A stretch of DNA of 64,000 bases from Levilactobacillus acidifarinae DSM 19394 = JCM 15949 (GTDB lineage Bacteria > Bacillota > Bacilli > Lactobacillales > Lactobacillaceae). Position 1 is the stretch's first letter, and the number at the start of each line of letters is the position of its first letter. Location of the stretch: contig NZ_AZDV01000005.1 in the NCBI RefSeq assembly GCF_001434835.1, positions 391,178 to 455,177 on the forward strand. Reading direction: 5' to 3'. Below the pieces are notes generated by a model. It had not been told where the DNA came from and did not search any database. It saw only the letters and a list, made by a program, of their open reading frames with translations. The translations under genes and the position numbers were made by a program. Below, piece by piece: positions 17,887 to 26,822 of the stretch.

Positions 17887-18816
17887 TTATTGCCCCCCTT
17901 CGAAATAGTGATGATCTTTCAAGAATTGTTTGGCGACGGTTTGGGGTTCCTGGAGTTCGTCATCGACCTGGTAATTCAACGTTTGCATGGTCTTTAACGA
18001 AATCTTGCCGGACAACCGGTTCAAGACGCCTCGGAGTTCGGGGTGTTGCTTGAGGATCTTATTGGTGGTCACGGCACTAGCGTTGTACGGCGGGAAGAAG
18101 TTCCTATCGTCCTTGAGCAGTTTTAAGTGGTAACTGGCGACCCGCCCGTCGGTGGAGTAACCTAAAACGGCATCCATCTTGTTGGCGGCTAACGCGTCGT
18201 AGAGTAATCCGGTCTGCATGGGTTTAACCGTTCCAAAGCTGTAGCCGTAAGTCTTCTGGAAGGCCGGGTAACCGTCACCCTGCCGGTTCTGCCAGATTTG
18301 GTCGATTCCGACCGTCATCTTGGGTGCCAGCTTCTGTAAGTCGCTGACGGTCTTTAGGTGGTATTTTTTAGCGTAAGCCGGTTTGACCATCCACGCGTAG
18401 GTGTCGGCGAACCCGTAAGTCTTGAAGTAGGTCATCTGGTAACGGTCCTGGAAATCTTTGGTGACCGTGGAAACGACCTTTTGCGGGTCCCGCTCGAACT
18501 TTTCGTTCAGGATGGTGGTCAAATCGGTCCCGTAGAACCGGATCGAGGAAATGTCGGCGTTACCGTTCTTAAGGGCGTTAAAGCTGACGTTCCCGGATCC
18601 TAGGTTGTTAATAATGGACGTGTTTAAATTCGTGTAGTGTTCGATCATGCCCTGAATCACGTAGGCCATGATTTGTTGTTCGGTGGTGTTTTGTGCGGCG
18701 ATGCGGACCGTATTTTTCCCGGATCCGCCCAAGCCGGGCAACGCACAACCGCCCAGTGGCAAGAGTAAAATGACGACCAGGAGTCCGGCCAGCCATTGAC
18801 GTAACCATTTTTGCAT
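17887..18816 (-). CDS. opuCC: osmoprotectant-binding lipoprotein OpuCC
   Basis: Extracytoplasmic substrate-binding protein of the OpuC importer, anchored as a lipoprotein: the signal sequence ends in the lipobox LGGC (Cys about 28). The body NTVRIAAQNTTEQQIMAYVIQGMIEHYTN and YGFADTYAWMVKPAYAKKYHLKTVSDL matches the family that binds glycine betaine, choline and carnitine in an aromatic cage. The 309-residue length is normal. It lies between the two permease genes, as in Bacillus and Listeria opuC operons. Confidence 0.92.
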   Translation of the reverse strand: MQKWLRQWLAGLLVVILLLPLGGCALPGLGGSGKNTVRIAAQNTTEQQIMAYVIQGMIEHYTNLNTSIINNLGSGNVSFNALKNGNADISSIRFYGTDLTTILNEKFERDPQKVVSTVTKDFQDRYQMTYFKTYGFADTYAWMVKPAYAKKYHLKTVSDLQKLAPKMTVGIDQIWQNRQGDGYPAFQKTYGYSFGTVKPMQTGLLYDALAANKMDAVLGYSTDGRVASYHLKLLKDDRNFFPPYNASAVTTNKILKQHPELRGVLNRLSGKISLKTMQTLNYQVDDELQEPQTVAKQFLKDHHYFEGGQ

Positions 18817-18829
18817 AAAGACGGACCTC

Positions 18830-19456
18830 CTATTTAAGTTGTTTGGGGGTGACGGCGAACTCGACCTTACCTAACAGGTAGTCGACTAGTAAGGCCAACA
18901 AGATGACCGGAATCGATCCGCCTAAGATCAGGTCGGAACGGTAGAGGTTCAACCCGTTAAAGATAAAGTCACCGAGCCCCCCAGCGCCGATATAGGACGC
19001 CAGCGTCGCCCAGGCAATCACGTAGGTCGCTGACAGCCGAATCCCGGACATGATGACCGGGGCGGCCAGGGGGATTTCGGCCTGGAGCATCGATTGCCAC
19101 CAGGTCATCCCCATGCCCTTAGCGGCGTCGCGAACGGTCGGGGAGACCCCCTGCATACCTAAGTAAGTGTTCCGGAGAATCGGTAATAGTGAGTAGATAA
19201 ATAGCGCCACGATCGCGGGAGTGGAGCCAATCCCGAAGATGGGAATCATCATGGCCAGTAACGCCATGGCGGGGATGGTTTGTAACACCCCGGCGAGCGT
19301 AATCACCAGGTTGGCGCCGCGTTTCATCCGGGTCAGTAGGATTCCTAAGGGCACCGCAACGATCACCCCTAAGGCCAGCGCAAACGCTGAAATGTAGAGG
19401 TGTTGACCGGTCTTGGCGATGAGCTGAGTGCCGTAAGTCGCTAAGAAGTGCATCAT
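18830..19456 (-). CDS. opuCB: osmoprotectant ABC transporter permease OpuCB
   Basis: First permease of the OpuC importer, 208 residues with about six membrane spans. The conserved ATPase-coupling region [32 protein letters not shown] parallels that of OpuCD. It starts 2 bases after the opuCA stop; the ribosome binding site GGGAGG lies within the end of opuCA, indicating translational coupling. Two adjacent ATGs make the exact start uncertain by one codon. Confidence 0.9.
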   Translation of the reverse strand: MMHFLATYGTQLIAKTGQHLYISAFALALGVIVAVPLGILLTRMKRGANLVITLAGVLQTIPAMALLAMMIPIFGIGSTPAIVALFIYSLLPILRNTYLGMQGVSPTVRDAAKGMGMTWWQSMLQAEIPLAAPVIMSGIRLSATYVIAWATLASYIGAGGLGDFIFNGLNLYRSDLILGGSIPVILLALLVDYLLGKVEFAVTPKQLK

Positions 19457-19458
19457 GA

Positions 19459-20658
19459 CTACGCGTCACCTCCCTCACGGGTGGCCGCCGCGTGAATGTC
19501 GGCGTTGATCGGGGAAGCGGGTTGTTCATCGGTGGCCGGAGCCCCCCGTAAGGCATCGTACACGATGTCGACCAGCGAGGTCCGGGTGACGATACCGACT
19601 AAGCGGTGGTCGTCGTCCACGACCGGCACGTTCTTTACGCCCAGCTTCAAGATCCGCTGGACGGTGTCCCCAATCAAGGCCTTGTCTTGAACGAAGAAGA
19701 CTTTATGGTTCATCAATTGACTGACCGGCGTGGCCGTATCGGTGTTGCGGCTCACGTCGTCTAAGTCGATGTAACCAATCAATTTATCTTGATCATCGGT
19801 GACCAGCAGGGTATCGACTCGTTTTTCGTGCATTAAATCGATGGTGTCGGACAGCGTCTTGTCCGGTGAAATGGCGACCGGGTTCTTGCGCATGATTTGG
19901 TTGATGTTTAAGATGTTCGGTTGCGCTCTGATCAGGCGTTCTTCCCCAATCAGGTTAGTGACAAATTCGTTAGCCGGGTGCCGTAAGATGTTTTCTGGCG
20001 TGTCGACTTGGACCTGCTTACCCTGGCTCATGATGACCACGCGGGTCGCCAGATGTAAGGCTTCGTCCATGTCGTGGGTCACGAAGATGAAGGTCTTGCC
20101 CAGGTCTTCTTGTAAATGCTTGACCAGGTCCTGGAGCGATTCACGGGTGATCGGGTCCAGAGCACCGAAGGGTTCGTCCATTAGAATGATTTCCTGATCG
20201 GCGGCTAAGGCCCGCACGACCCCGATCCGTTGTTGTTGCCCTCCGGAAAGCTCGCCGGGATAACGCTGGAGCATTTCGTCGGGCAACTGAGCGAGTTCGA
20301 TCATCTTGTGGGCTTGTTGGGCCCGCTTTTCCTTGGACCAGCCCAGTAATTTAGGGACCAGTTCGATGTTTTCTTGAATGGTCATATGGGGCATTAACCC
20401 GATGTTTTGAATCACGTAGCCGATGGAGCGGCGTAACTTGACCGGGTCCATCTTGGCGATGTCTTGGTCGTTGATCTTGATGGTTCCGGAGGTTTGACTG
20501 AGCATGCGGTTGATCATCCGCATGGTCGTGGTCTTTCCTGAGCCAGACGTGCCGATAAAGCAGATGAACTCGCCCTTACCAACTTCGAGGTTGAAGTCGT
20601 CGACGGCGATTTTACCGTTGGGATATTCCTTACGTAAGTGTTCCATTGAAAGTAGCAT
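19459..20658 (-). CDS. opuCA: osmoprotectant ABC transporter ATP-binding protein OpuCA with tandem CBS domains
   Basis: ATPase of the betaine/carnitine-type importer. The ABC domain shows Walker [10 protein letters not shown], signature LSGGQQQR, Walker [13 protein letters not shown] and the H-loop FVTHD. A pair of CBS domains follows (about residues 255-370: [16 protein letters not shown] and [16 protein letters not shown]), which in OpuCA homologues gate transport by ionic strength or cyclic di-AMP. First gene of the four-gene operon, with AGGAGG five bases before the ATG and a promoter at 20795-20823. Confidence 0.93.
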   Translation of the reverse strand: MLLSMEHLRKEYPNGKIAVDDFNLEVGKGEFICFIGTSGSGKTTTMRMINRMLSQTSGTIKINDQDIAKMDPVKLRRSIGYVIQNIGLMPHMTIQENIELVPKLLGWSKEKRAQQAHKMIELAQLPDEMLQRYPGELSGGQQQRIGVVRALAADQEIILMDEPFGALDPITRESLQDLVKHLQEDLGKTFIFVTHDMDEALHLATRVVIMSQGKQVQVDTPENILRHPANEFVTNLIGEERLIRAQPNILNINQIMRKNPVAISPDKTLSDTIDLMHEKRVDTLLVTDDQDKLIGYIDLDDVSRNTDTATPVSQLMNHKVFFVQDKALIGDTVQRILKLGVKNVPVVDDDHRLVGIVTRTSLVDIVYDALRGAPATDEQPASPINADIHAAATREGGDA

Positions 20659-20794
20659 AAATTGGCCTCCTGAGTTGAATTTCCCCGCAGATTGGCCGGG
20701 GTATAAAAAGAACGATCGGTGGATCGGCTTCCGTCAAACGGTGGCCAGATGACCGGTCGTATTTGATTGTTCGTTGACAAGCTTAACTGGGTCT

Positions 20795-20823
20795 ATTGTA
20801 CATGACTAAGGAACGATTACCAA
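20795..20823 (-). promoter_or_regulatory. Promoter of the opuC operon
   Basis: On the minus strand TTGGTA, a 17-base spacer and TACAAT lie about 137 bases upstream of opuCA. Confidence 0.6.
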
Positions 20824-20987
20824 GAAAAGACAATTCCTGGTGTTGATAATTGGCAGGAATGAACGACCGTTGATGGGCGTCCTTAAGCCGATGAAAGGGT
20901 TTTGTGAAAAAAATTAAAACACCACCCTATAACCATAACAAAATTAAATGAGCTTTTAATAAGTAATGCCTTATAAAGTCGTGAGCA

Positions 20988-21003
20988 GCGAGTGAACACT
21001 CGC
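20988..21003. promoter_or_regulatory. Perfect 16-base palindrome, possible operator
   Basis: GCGAGTG-AA-CACTCGC lies in the intergenic region between divergent opuCA and the NAD(P)-binding gene, about 25 bases before the MerR-type promoter. There is no T run, so a protein-binding site is more likely than a terminator. Confidence 0.35.
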
Positions 21004-21026
21004 CGATAAATAAATTAAAAATGGGG

Positions 21027-21057
21027 TTGCCTTCGAGTGACTCGAACCTAGTATACT
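21027..21057 (+). promoter_or_regulatory. MerR-type promoter (19-base spacer with palindrome)
   Basis: TTGCCT (-35) and TATACT (-10) are separated by 19 bases, too far for normal RNA polymerase contact. Between them, overlapping the -35, is the palindrome TTCGAGT-G-ACTCGAA (21032-21046). This is the architecture activated by MerR-family regulators. A near-identical site exists at 27119-27149. Confidence 0.6.
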
Positions 21058-21079
21058 GGTGATTATTGTGATGAGTAGA

Positions 21080-21196
21080 GCCGCTTTAAGTGGGCCGGCA
21101 TCCCTGATTTTAGAAAAGCTTAACCCCCAACTTGGGTTAGGTTAAGGCCATGCGGGTAGGATTTAACCCATTAAGTTCATGCTTCAGCGGCCTTTT
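21080..21196 (+). ncRNA. Structured leader upstream of NAD(P)-binding gene
   Basis: The outer stem GCCGCT (21080)/AGCGGC (21186) closes a region holding TTAA-TGGG/CCCATTAA. A strong internal hairpin CTTAACC-CCCAA/TTGGG-GGTTAAG spans 21119-21146. The last arm is followed by TTTT, so it could act as an attenuator before the gene at 21226. It matches no riboswitch class I recognise. Confidence 0.35.
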
Positions 21197-21225
21197 CCAT
21201 AACCTCCCCCGAAAGGAAGATTGGT

Positions 21226-21684
21226 ATGCAACAGATTCTAGTCGTCGGCGCCCTAGACCGCGCCGCATTAACCTTAATTGATCACTTACGGCAGGCGGAG
21301 CACGTCGCTTTGACCGTATATTCACCTAGTCAAGTCACCTTACCGCAAGATGTTTTGGCGTTAACTGGCCAACCCCTAGACGAAGGTGGCCTGACCGCCG
21401 CCATGATCGGGCAGGACCGGGTCATTGCCTTGGTACCCACGATTGGCTTGACCCAGACCGTGCCCACGTTGATTACGGCGTCTCAGGCTGCGGGTTTGCC
21501 CCAACTTGTTTTGAGTCGGACGGACGACGTGGTGGAAATGCCCCGACAACTTCGCGCCGCGCGGCAGGCCCTGATGCAATCCCAGATCCCATTTGACTTT
21601 GTTGACGGGATGGGCGCCATCTTAGCCCTGACCGCCAACGCGGCCGTGGTCCCCCTAACCGAACCCATTAAAAAATCCGTTTGA
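21226..21684 (+). CDS. NAD(P)-binding Rossmann-fold protein (NmrA-like)
   Basis: A short 152-residue atypical SDR. It starts QILVVGALDRAALTLIDHL, where the usual GxxGxxG glycines are partly replaced (VGALDRA), then shows VIALVPTIGLTQTVPTLITASQAAGLPQLVLSRTDD, the strand-4/5 pattern of NmrA-like sugar or redox sensors. It is about 60 residues shorter than typical family members and lacks a C-terminal substrate domain, so a sensor role or decay is possible. AAAGGAAG precedes the ATG. Upstream are a MerR-type promoter and a structured leader. The terminator stem starts within its last codons. Confidence 0.65.
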   Translation: MQQILVVGALDRAALTLIDHLRQAEHVALTVYSPSQVTLPQDVLALTGQPLDEGGLTAAMIGQDRVIALVPTIGLTQTVPTLITASQAAGLPQLVLSRTDDVVEMPRQLRAARQALMQSQIPFDFVDGMGAILALTANAAVVPLTEPIKKSV

Positions 21685-21713
21685 CCTGGAATTGTCCGGT
21701 CAAACGGATTTTT
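21671..21713. terminator. Bidirectional terminator overlapping the stop codon
   Basis: AAAAATCCGTTTGACC/GGTCAAACGGATTTTT, a perfect 16-base stem. The stop codon of the gene at 21226 lies in the left arm. It also ends the convergent MFS gene. Confidence 0.9.
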
Positions 21714-21724
21714 AGTGTGCGTGA

Positions 21725-22954
21725 TTAAGCGGCTTGGGTGTGCCGTTGTCGAATTTCTGGGACTAGCCACCAGACCAATGCGAGGTTGATCAACATCAAG
21801 GCGGCCGTGGAAATAAAGACGGCGTTGTAGTTGAAGACCCCGGCGATCCAGCCCCCAATCAGGGAACCCAGCATGTTGCCGACGGCCTGGAAGGACTGGT
21901 TCCAACTAAAGACCGTGGAGGTGAGTTCAACTGGTGTGTTCTTAGTCAGCAAGGTCTGAATCTCGGGGTACAGGGCCCCGTCGGAGATCCCAATCATGAA
22001 CCGTAAGAGCCCCAGCATCCAAACGCTGGTGACGAACCCTTGGGGCAGGTACATCAGCGTTGCGAAGATGTAGCCGAACAACAACACTCGTCCGGAGCCG
22101 TGCTGGTCGCCGTAGCGGCCCAGGCGGGGGGAGGCGATGATGTTAGAGATCCCGGGTAACGCCGCGATGATCCCGGCGACCACGGTAATTGGCCCGACGT
22201 TATGCATCAATTCCTTGACGTACAAACTGATAATGGGGGAAATCGAAATGTTCCCGAATTGGACGATCAACGTCGAGGAGAGCAGGACCAGAATCAATTT
22301 AGGCTTAGGGAAGGCGGCTAACGGATTGAGACTCCGCTCACCCTTGGGCTTGGGGGCTACCGGCTTGAACTTCTCTTGCACCATGCCCCAACTCATGAAG
22401 AAGGTAATCAGGAGTAAGAACCCGGTGATAAAGAAGGTCAGTCGAATGGTGAAGACTTGTGCCAAGACCCCACCCACGACTGGTCCCAACAACATCCCAC
22501 TGGTTGGACCGGTCATCAAGGTGCTTAACGCCGCACCGCTGTGTTTCCGGGGTGTTTGGGAGGCGACTAACGCCTGGGCGTTAGAGATGTAGCCGGCGAA
22601 GACCCCTTGTAAGGCCCGTAGCGCGACCATCTGCCAAACACTAGTGGCAAAGCCCATCAAGGCCAGAGAAATCCCCATCCCGAGCGACGACCGTAACAAC
22701 ATGATCTTGCGGCCTTTCCGGTCGGCTAGGATGCCCCACAGCGGGGAGGCAATCGCGGAGACGAAGAAGTCGGCCGCGTAGACCAGCCCACTATACATGG
22801 TTACCTGAGCCTTGGTGTAGTCCCCTAAACTACTGATATATAACGATAAAAAGGGCATGATTTCGCTGAACGCCATGCCGGCGACAAAGGTACAGAACCA
22901 CAGCACGTGCAAGTTTTTTTGCCACGGGCTGCGCGCCCTTTCAGCTTCATCCAA
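21725..22954 (-). CDS. MFS transporter, DHA1-type exporter (paralogue 1)
   Basis: A 409-residue, 12-span proton-driven exporter. Motif A is visible as GILADRKGRKIMLLRSSLG, preceded by FLSLYISSLGDYTKAQVTMYSGLVYAADFF; GPTSGMLLGPVVGGVLAQ is motif C (antiporter signature). Multidrug or lipid efflux is likely. The start is TTG: AAGGAG lies about 10 bases upstream, and the frame aligns exactly with the GTG start of its neighbour (DEAERARSPWQKN against DETTKANGPWRRN). Its promoter is at 23050-23078. Very similar along its whole length to the gene at 23156. Confidence 0.85.
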   Translation of the reverse strand: MDEAERARSPWQKNLHVLWFCTFVAGMAFSEIMPFLSLYISSLGDYTKAQVTMYSGLVYAADFFVSAIASPLWGILADRKGRKIMLLRSSLGMGISLALMGFATSVWQMVALRALQGVFAGYISNAQALVASQTPRKHSGAALSTLMTGPTSGMLLGPVVGGVLAQVFTIRLTFFITGFLLLITFFMSWGMVQEKFKPVAPKPKGERSLNPLAAFPKPKLILVLLSSTLIVQFGNISISPIISLYVKELMHNVGPITVVAGIIAALPGISNIIASPRLGRYGDQHGSGRVLLFGYIFATLMYLPQGFVTSVWMLGLLRFMIGISDGALYPEIQTLLTKNTPVELTSTVFSWNQSFQAVGNMLGSLIGGWIAGVFNYNAVFISTAALMLINLALVWWLVPEIRQRHTQAA

Positions 22955-23049
22955 AGTGCGTCAACTCCTTATGATTAGATTGAAAATGAGCCTCACCCCG
23001 AGGGTGACGACCCATCCCGAAACGATTTATTCTATTAGACATCTCTACT

Positions 23050-23078
23050 AAAATACGCCCATAGCCCCGAAAAATCAA
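23050..23078 (-). promoter_or_regulatory. Promoter of MFS paralogue 1
   Basis: TTGATT, a 17-base spacer and TATTTT on the minus strand, leaving a leader of roughly 90 bases. Confidence 0.45.
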
Positions 23079-23155
23079 TGATTTATGGCTAGTTGTATGC
23101 GCTCGCAATAATTAAATTTATTTAGAAACCGGTCCCATTTCCGGTGGACCGGTGG

Positions 23156-24394
23156 TTAATTCTTAGCCGTGGGGGTTGCGGGTGCTCGCCGAATCTGCGG
23201 GGCGCCCCACCAAATCAACGCGAGGTTGAGCAACATTAAGGCCGCCGTGGAGAAGAAGACGGCGTTGTAGTCGAAGATCCCGGCGATCCAGCCGCCAATT
23301 AACGCCCCCAGCATGTTACCGATCGATTGAAACGACTGGTTCCAGCTAAAGACGGTTGAGGTCAGGTCGTTAGGCGTGTTCTTGGTCAGTAGCGTTTGAA
23401 TTTCGGGGAACAGGGCCCCGTCGGCAAACCCGACCATAAACCGTAGAATCCCCAGCATCCAGACGCCGGTCACCAGGCCTTGCGGGAGGTAAACGATGGC
23501 CGCGAAGATGTAGCCGAAAATCAGGACCTTCCCGGAACCGTGGCGGTCACCGTAGCGACCCAACCGTGGGGCGGCGAAGATGTTGGAGATTCCGGGCAGA
23601 GCCGCTAAAATTCCGGCGACCACGGTAATCGGGCCGACGTTATGCATCAGTTCCTTGACGTACAGACTGATGATCGGGGAGATCGAGGTGTTGCCGAACT
23701 GAACGATCATGGTCGACGACAACAGAATGAAGATCAGGCGGGAGCTGGTGAGGACCTTTAACGGATTATGGTCGTTGGCCGTGGTCGTACTTTTGGTAAC
23801 GGGCACGAATTGTTCGCGCACGCAAAATAGACTTAAGAAAAAGGTGATGAGTAGGAGGGTCGCGGTCACGAAGAAGGTCACCCGAATGGAAAAGATTTGG
23901 GCTAAAACGCCGCCCAAAACGGGACCTAAGAGGTTGCCGCTGGTCCCGCCGGTCATCAGGGTACTGAGTGCGGCGCCGCTATGTTCCTGCGGAGCTTGTG
24001 AAGCAATCAAGGCTTGGGCGTTGGGAATGTAACCGGCAAAGACCCCCTGAAGTGAGCGTAAGGCGACCAGTTGCCAGACGTTGGTGGCCAGTCCCATGAG
24101 ACCCATCGCCACGGCGATTCCCAGTGAGGTCCGCAATAACATCACCTTACGGCCGGTCCGGTCGGCCAGCATGCCCCAGAGTGGCGCGGCAATCGCGCCA
24201 ACAAAGAAGTCGGCAGCGTAGACCAACCCGCTGTACATGGTCACTTGGGCCTTGGTGAAATCACCCATTCCGCTGACGTACAGCGACAGGAAGGGCATGA
24301 TTTCGCTAAAGGCCATGCCCACAATAAAGGAGCAGAACCATAAAATATGTAAATTACGGCGCCACGGACCGTTCGCTTTGGTGGTTTCATCCAC
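23156..24394 (-). CDS. MFS transporter, DHA1-type exporter (paralogue 2)
   Basis: A 412-residue sister of the preceding exporter, with motif A GMLADRTGRKVMLLRTSLG and motif C GGTSGNLLGPVLGGVLAQ. I place the start at a GTG (24394). GAAGAGGG lies 8 bases upstream, the N-terminus then aligns with the paralogue, and a promoter plus palindromic operator occupies 24416-24468, inside the longer open frame that reaches 24493. The tandem arrangement of two separate promoters suggests duplication followed by independent regulation, perhaps for different substrates. Confidence 0.85.
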   Translation of the reverse strand: MDETTKANGPWRRNLHILWFCSFIVGMAFSEIMPFLSLYVSGMGDFTKAQVTMYSGLVYAADFFVGAIAAPLWGMLADRTGRKVMLLRTSLGIAVAMGLMGLATNVWQLVALRSLQGVFAGYIPNAQALIASQAPQEHSGAALSTLMTGGTSGNLLGPVLGGVLAQIFSIRVTFFVTATLLLITFFLSLFCVREQFVPVTKSTTTANDHNPLKVLTSSRLIFILLSSTMIVQFGNTSISPIISLYVKELMHNVGPITVVAGILAALPGISNIFAAPRLGRYGDRHGSGKVLIFGYIFAAIVYLPQGLVTGVWMLGILRFMVGFADGALFPEIQTLLTKNTPNDLTSTVFSWNQSFQSIGNMLGALIGGWIAGIFDYNAVFFSTAALMLLNLALIWWGAPQIRRAPATPTAKN

Positions 24395-24415
24395 GTTAAA
24401 GACCCTCTTCACTAA

Positions 24416-24433
24416 AATGTTAACGGTAACATT
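24416..24433. promoter_or_regulatory. Palindromic operator at MFS paralogue 2
   Basis: AATGTTA-ACGG-TAACATT is a perfect 18-base inverted repeat just downstream of the -10 box, where a repressor would block transcription. The regulator is not evident in the window. Confidence 0.5.
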
Positions 24434-24439
24434 ATTTCT

Positions 24440-24468
24440 ATTAAACGCCCAAGTTCTCCAAAGGTCAA
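24440..24468 (-). promoter_or_regulatory. Promoter of MFS paralogue 2
   Basis: TTGACC, exactly 17 bases, TTTAAT on the minus strand. It places the transcript start next to the palindrome at 24416-24433. Confidence 0.65.
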
Positions 24469-24667
24469 CGGGGGCGTCGGCAAAGGCGAACAACGACCGC
24501 CAGGGAATATTTAATATTCTATATGGTAAATCGCTTAATCATTTGAAAATCGGCATAAATCCCGAATTGACGGCGACCGAAGCGAAAAGGGCTAAGAATA
24601 TTGAAAATTGCGAATAATTTATCGCGGAATATTCCCGGCTAGGCATGGCTAAACTGGGAATACCAAA

Positions 24668-24695
24668 AGGCCCACGACGAGATTGTCGTGGGCCT
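24668..24695. terminator. Terminator after MalY-type gene
   Basis: AGGCCCACGAC/GTCGTGGGCCT, an 11-base stem with a 6-base loop. On the minus strand TTTT follows. Confidence 0.75.
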
Positions 24696-24765
24696 AAGCA
24701 ACGTTAAGTTGAGTCTAAGCTGACTGATTGTCGTTTCTCTACTGAGGCTGGCAGTGTTTCAGCGT

Positions 24766-25947
24766 TTAGTTCGCTTTCGCTTGAGCTTTAAACGCGTCAA
24801 TGCCCTTTTCTAAGCGGTGCAGGCCGTCCTTGAGCCGTTCGGCCGGACAAGCCACGTTGATCCGAACGAAGTCGTGCCCGTCACCGCCGTAGACCGCCCC
24901 GGCCGTGATGAACAAACCGGTCTGAGCGCGGATAAAGTCACAGAGTGCGGTGGTGTCGTGCGTGACGTTGCGACAATCGATCCAGACCAGGTAGGTGGCG
25001 TGGCCTTCGATGACCTGGAGATCGGGCAGGTGTTTATTGATGAATTTAGTCAGCGTCTGTTTATTGGCGGTCACCTGAGCGTTCATACCGTGAACCCAGT
25101 CGGCTCCGGTGGTGTAGGCGGCGATGACGGCGGGGACGGCAAACGAATTGGGTTCGGCCAGTTCGTCGGTGTTGAGACCCCGGTCGACCACCTGGCGTAA
25201 AGCCTCGTTAGGAATGATGACCGTGGCAGCGTGTAAGGCCGCCACGTTGAAGGTCTTACTGGTGGACACGCAGGTGATGCTGTTTTGGGCGTTGACGTCG
25301 TTGACCGACGCGAACGGCGTGTAGGGATGGTCGGCGTCGGTGATGTCTCCGTGAATTTCATCGGAGAGGACCGTGACGTGGTTCGCCGCGGCTAATTCAC
25401 CGATCTTAGCCAGTTCGTCTGCCGTCCAAACCTTGCCCACCGGGTTATGCGGATTACAGAGAATCATCATGGTGGTCAACGGCTCGGCCATTTTAGCGTT
25501 GAGGTCGTCCCAGTCGATGGCGTAGGTGCCATCCTGGTCGATCAGGTCGCTAGACAGAATGTGTCGGCCGTTATTCACGATGGAATTATAGAAGATGTTA
25601 TAAACGGGCGCCTGAATCAGGACGTTGTCGCCAACGTTGCTGACGCGCCGGACCGCCGAAGAGATGGTGGGCACCACGCCGGTGGCAAAGCGCATCCAAG
25701 CGGTGTTGGGTGCCCAATTGTGTTCCGTGGCGTACCAGTGTTGCACGGCTTCAAAGTAGGCTTCGGGGACCTCTTCGTAACCGAAAATCCCCGTAGTGGC
25801 TTTGTCCTGAATGGCTTTGACGATGCCGGGAGCCGTTCGGAAATCCATATCGGCGACCCACATCGGGAGTTCGTTATCTTTGACGTCCCACTTGACGGAG
25901 TTGGTGTGGCGCCGGTCGATCATTTCGGAAAAATCAAAGTTAGTCAT
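24766..25947 (-). CDS. MalY/PatB-type PLP aminotransferase (likely cystathionine beta-lyase)
   Basis: Fold type I PLP enzyme of the MalY/PatB family. These cleave cystathionine or related C-S substrates to a thiol, pyruvate and ammonia. Visible marks are DFSEMIDRRHTNSVKWD, NELPMWVADMDFRTAP, LCNPHNPVGKVW, SDEIHGDI (cofactor Asp) and the Schiff-base lysine in CVSTSKTFN; 393 residues is normal. AGGAGG precedes the ATG at 25947, 6 bases away. The start overlaps the stop of the DUF3737 gene by 8 bases, so the two are translationally coupled. An open N-terminal extension to 26067 is only overlap with that gene. Confidence 0.9.
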   Translation of the reverse strand: MTNFDFSEMIDRRHTNSVKWDVKDNELPMWVADMDFRTAPGIVKAIQDKATTGIFGYEEVPEAYFEAVQHWYATEHNWAPNTAWMRFATGVVPTISSAVRRVSNVGDNVLIQAPVYNIFYNSIVNNGRHILSSDLIDQDGTYAIDWDDLNAKMAEPLTTMMILCNPHNPVGKVWTADELAKIGELAAANHVTVLSDEIHGDITDADHPYTPFASVNDVNAQNSITCVSTSKTFNVAALHAATVIIPNEALRQVVDRGLNTDELAEPNSFAVPAVIAAYTTGADWVHGMNAQVTANKQTLTKFINKHLPDLQVIEGHATYLVWIDCRNVTHDTTALCDFIRAQTGLFITAGAVYGGDGHDFVRINVACPAERLKDGLHRLEKGIDAFKAQAKAN

Positions 25948-26794
25948 GGTTAGCCTCCTGGGTGGTAATGGTGGTTTTGGCGGGATCGATGGCCGGGTCG
26001 TCAAAGATGACTTGGCCAATGCTTGGCGCCGTGATGTGCCCGTTGACGGGATTCTTGACGCTATCAATCTGAGTGGTGATGGTGGCGTCGATATCCTTAC
26101 AGTATTCGAAGGATAAGTCGGTGTTGATCAAGGCACTGTTGCGCATGGTCAACCCGTCGACGTAACACAGACCTTGGTCACTTTCCAACCAACAGTTGAC
26201 GAAGGTGATGTTCTTGGTGTTCCAGGACAGGTATTCGCCGATGATGGTCGAATCGTAAATGGTCACGTTGTCACAGTTCCAAAAGGCATCGTGGGTGATA
26301 AACGTTGAGTTGTGGACTTCGATGTTCTTGCCCCCGTCAAAGGCGTAGTTCCCGGTGATTTTCAAGTCGTGGGCGACCACGTTATTGGTGTTCATCCCGA
26401 AGTAATCGCCGTTAGCGGTGACGTGGTCGAGCTGGACGTCGTCACACCACCAAAGGGTTTCGCCGGCGTCGGCGAAGTCCACGTTTTGAAGCTTCAGGTG
26501 TTGGGCGTGTCGGAAAGTTTTGGTTGCGCGCACCGTGGTGTTTTGCATGGTCAGGTTCTGGCTGTACCAGATCCCGGCATGGGCGTCGGGTTGCCAAGTG
26601 GTCTGGTCGACCGTGACGTGATGGGCGTACCATAACGGATACTTCCATTTAAAGATGGTGTGGTCGATGGCGAGATCGTGGGCGTGCTTGAGCGGGGACT
26701 CGCCGTCGTGAAACGTACTGTTGGTGATGTGGAGATCGTGTGCTTGAAATAAGGCGCGTTCTCCGGTAAATGACTGTTGGTTAAGTTCTTTCAA
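25940..26794 (-). CDS. DUF3737 family right-handed beta-helix-like protein
   Basis: A 284-residue protein built from repeats of about 20 residues in the pattern hydrophobic-Asp/His-x-hydrophobic (LHITNSTFHDGESPL, LAIDHTIFKWKYPLW, VTVDQTTWQPDAH, LTMQNTTVRA). These should stack into a parallel beta helix like pectate-lyase or pentapeptide folds. There is no signal peptide, so it is cytosolic. DUF3737 has no known activity. Translational coupling to the MalY-type enzyme suggests a joint role, perhaps in sulphur metabolism, but that is inference. A repeat element and a MerR-type promoter lie upstream. Confidence 0.8.
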   Translation of the reverse strand: MKELNQQSFTGERALFQAHDLHITNSTFHDGESPLKHAHDLAIDHTIFKWKYPLWYAHHVTVDQTTWQPDAHAGIWYSQNLTMQNTTVRATKTFRHAQHLKLQNVDFADAGETLWWCDDVQLDHVTANGDYFGMNTNNVVAHDLKITGNYAFDGGKNIEVHNSTFITHDAFWNCDNVTIYDSTIIGEYLSWNTKNITFVNCWLESDQGLCYVDGLTMRNSALINTDLSFEYCKDIDATITTQIDSVKNPVNGHITAPSIGQVIFDDPAIDPAKTTITTQEANHD

Positions 26795-26822
26795 TTAGGT
26801 TCGACTCCTTTGTCTGACTAGA

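Noticed and set aside
21205-21230. SRP RNA-like CCGAAAGGAAG
   Set aside because: The short match is the ribosome binding site of the gene at 21226; the rest of the SRP RNA fold is absent.
24395-24493. N-terminal extension of MFS paralogue 2
   Set aside because: The region contains a consensus promoter and palindromic operator, and the paralogue has no such extension.
25948-26067. N-terminal extension of MalY-type enzyme
   Set aside because: Pro/Ser/Arg-rich sequence arising from overlap with the DUF3737 gene; AGGAGG precedes the ATG at 25947.
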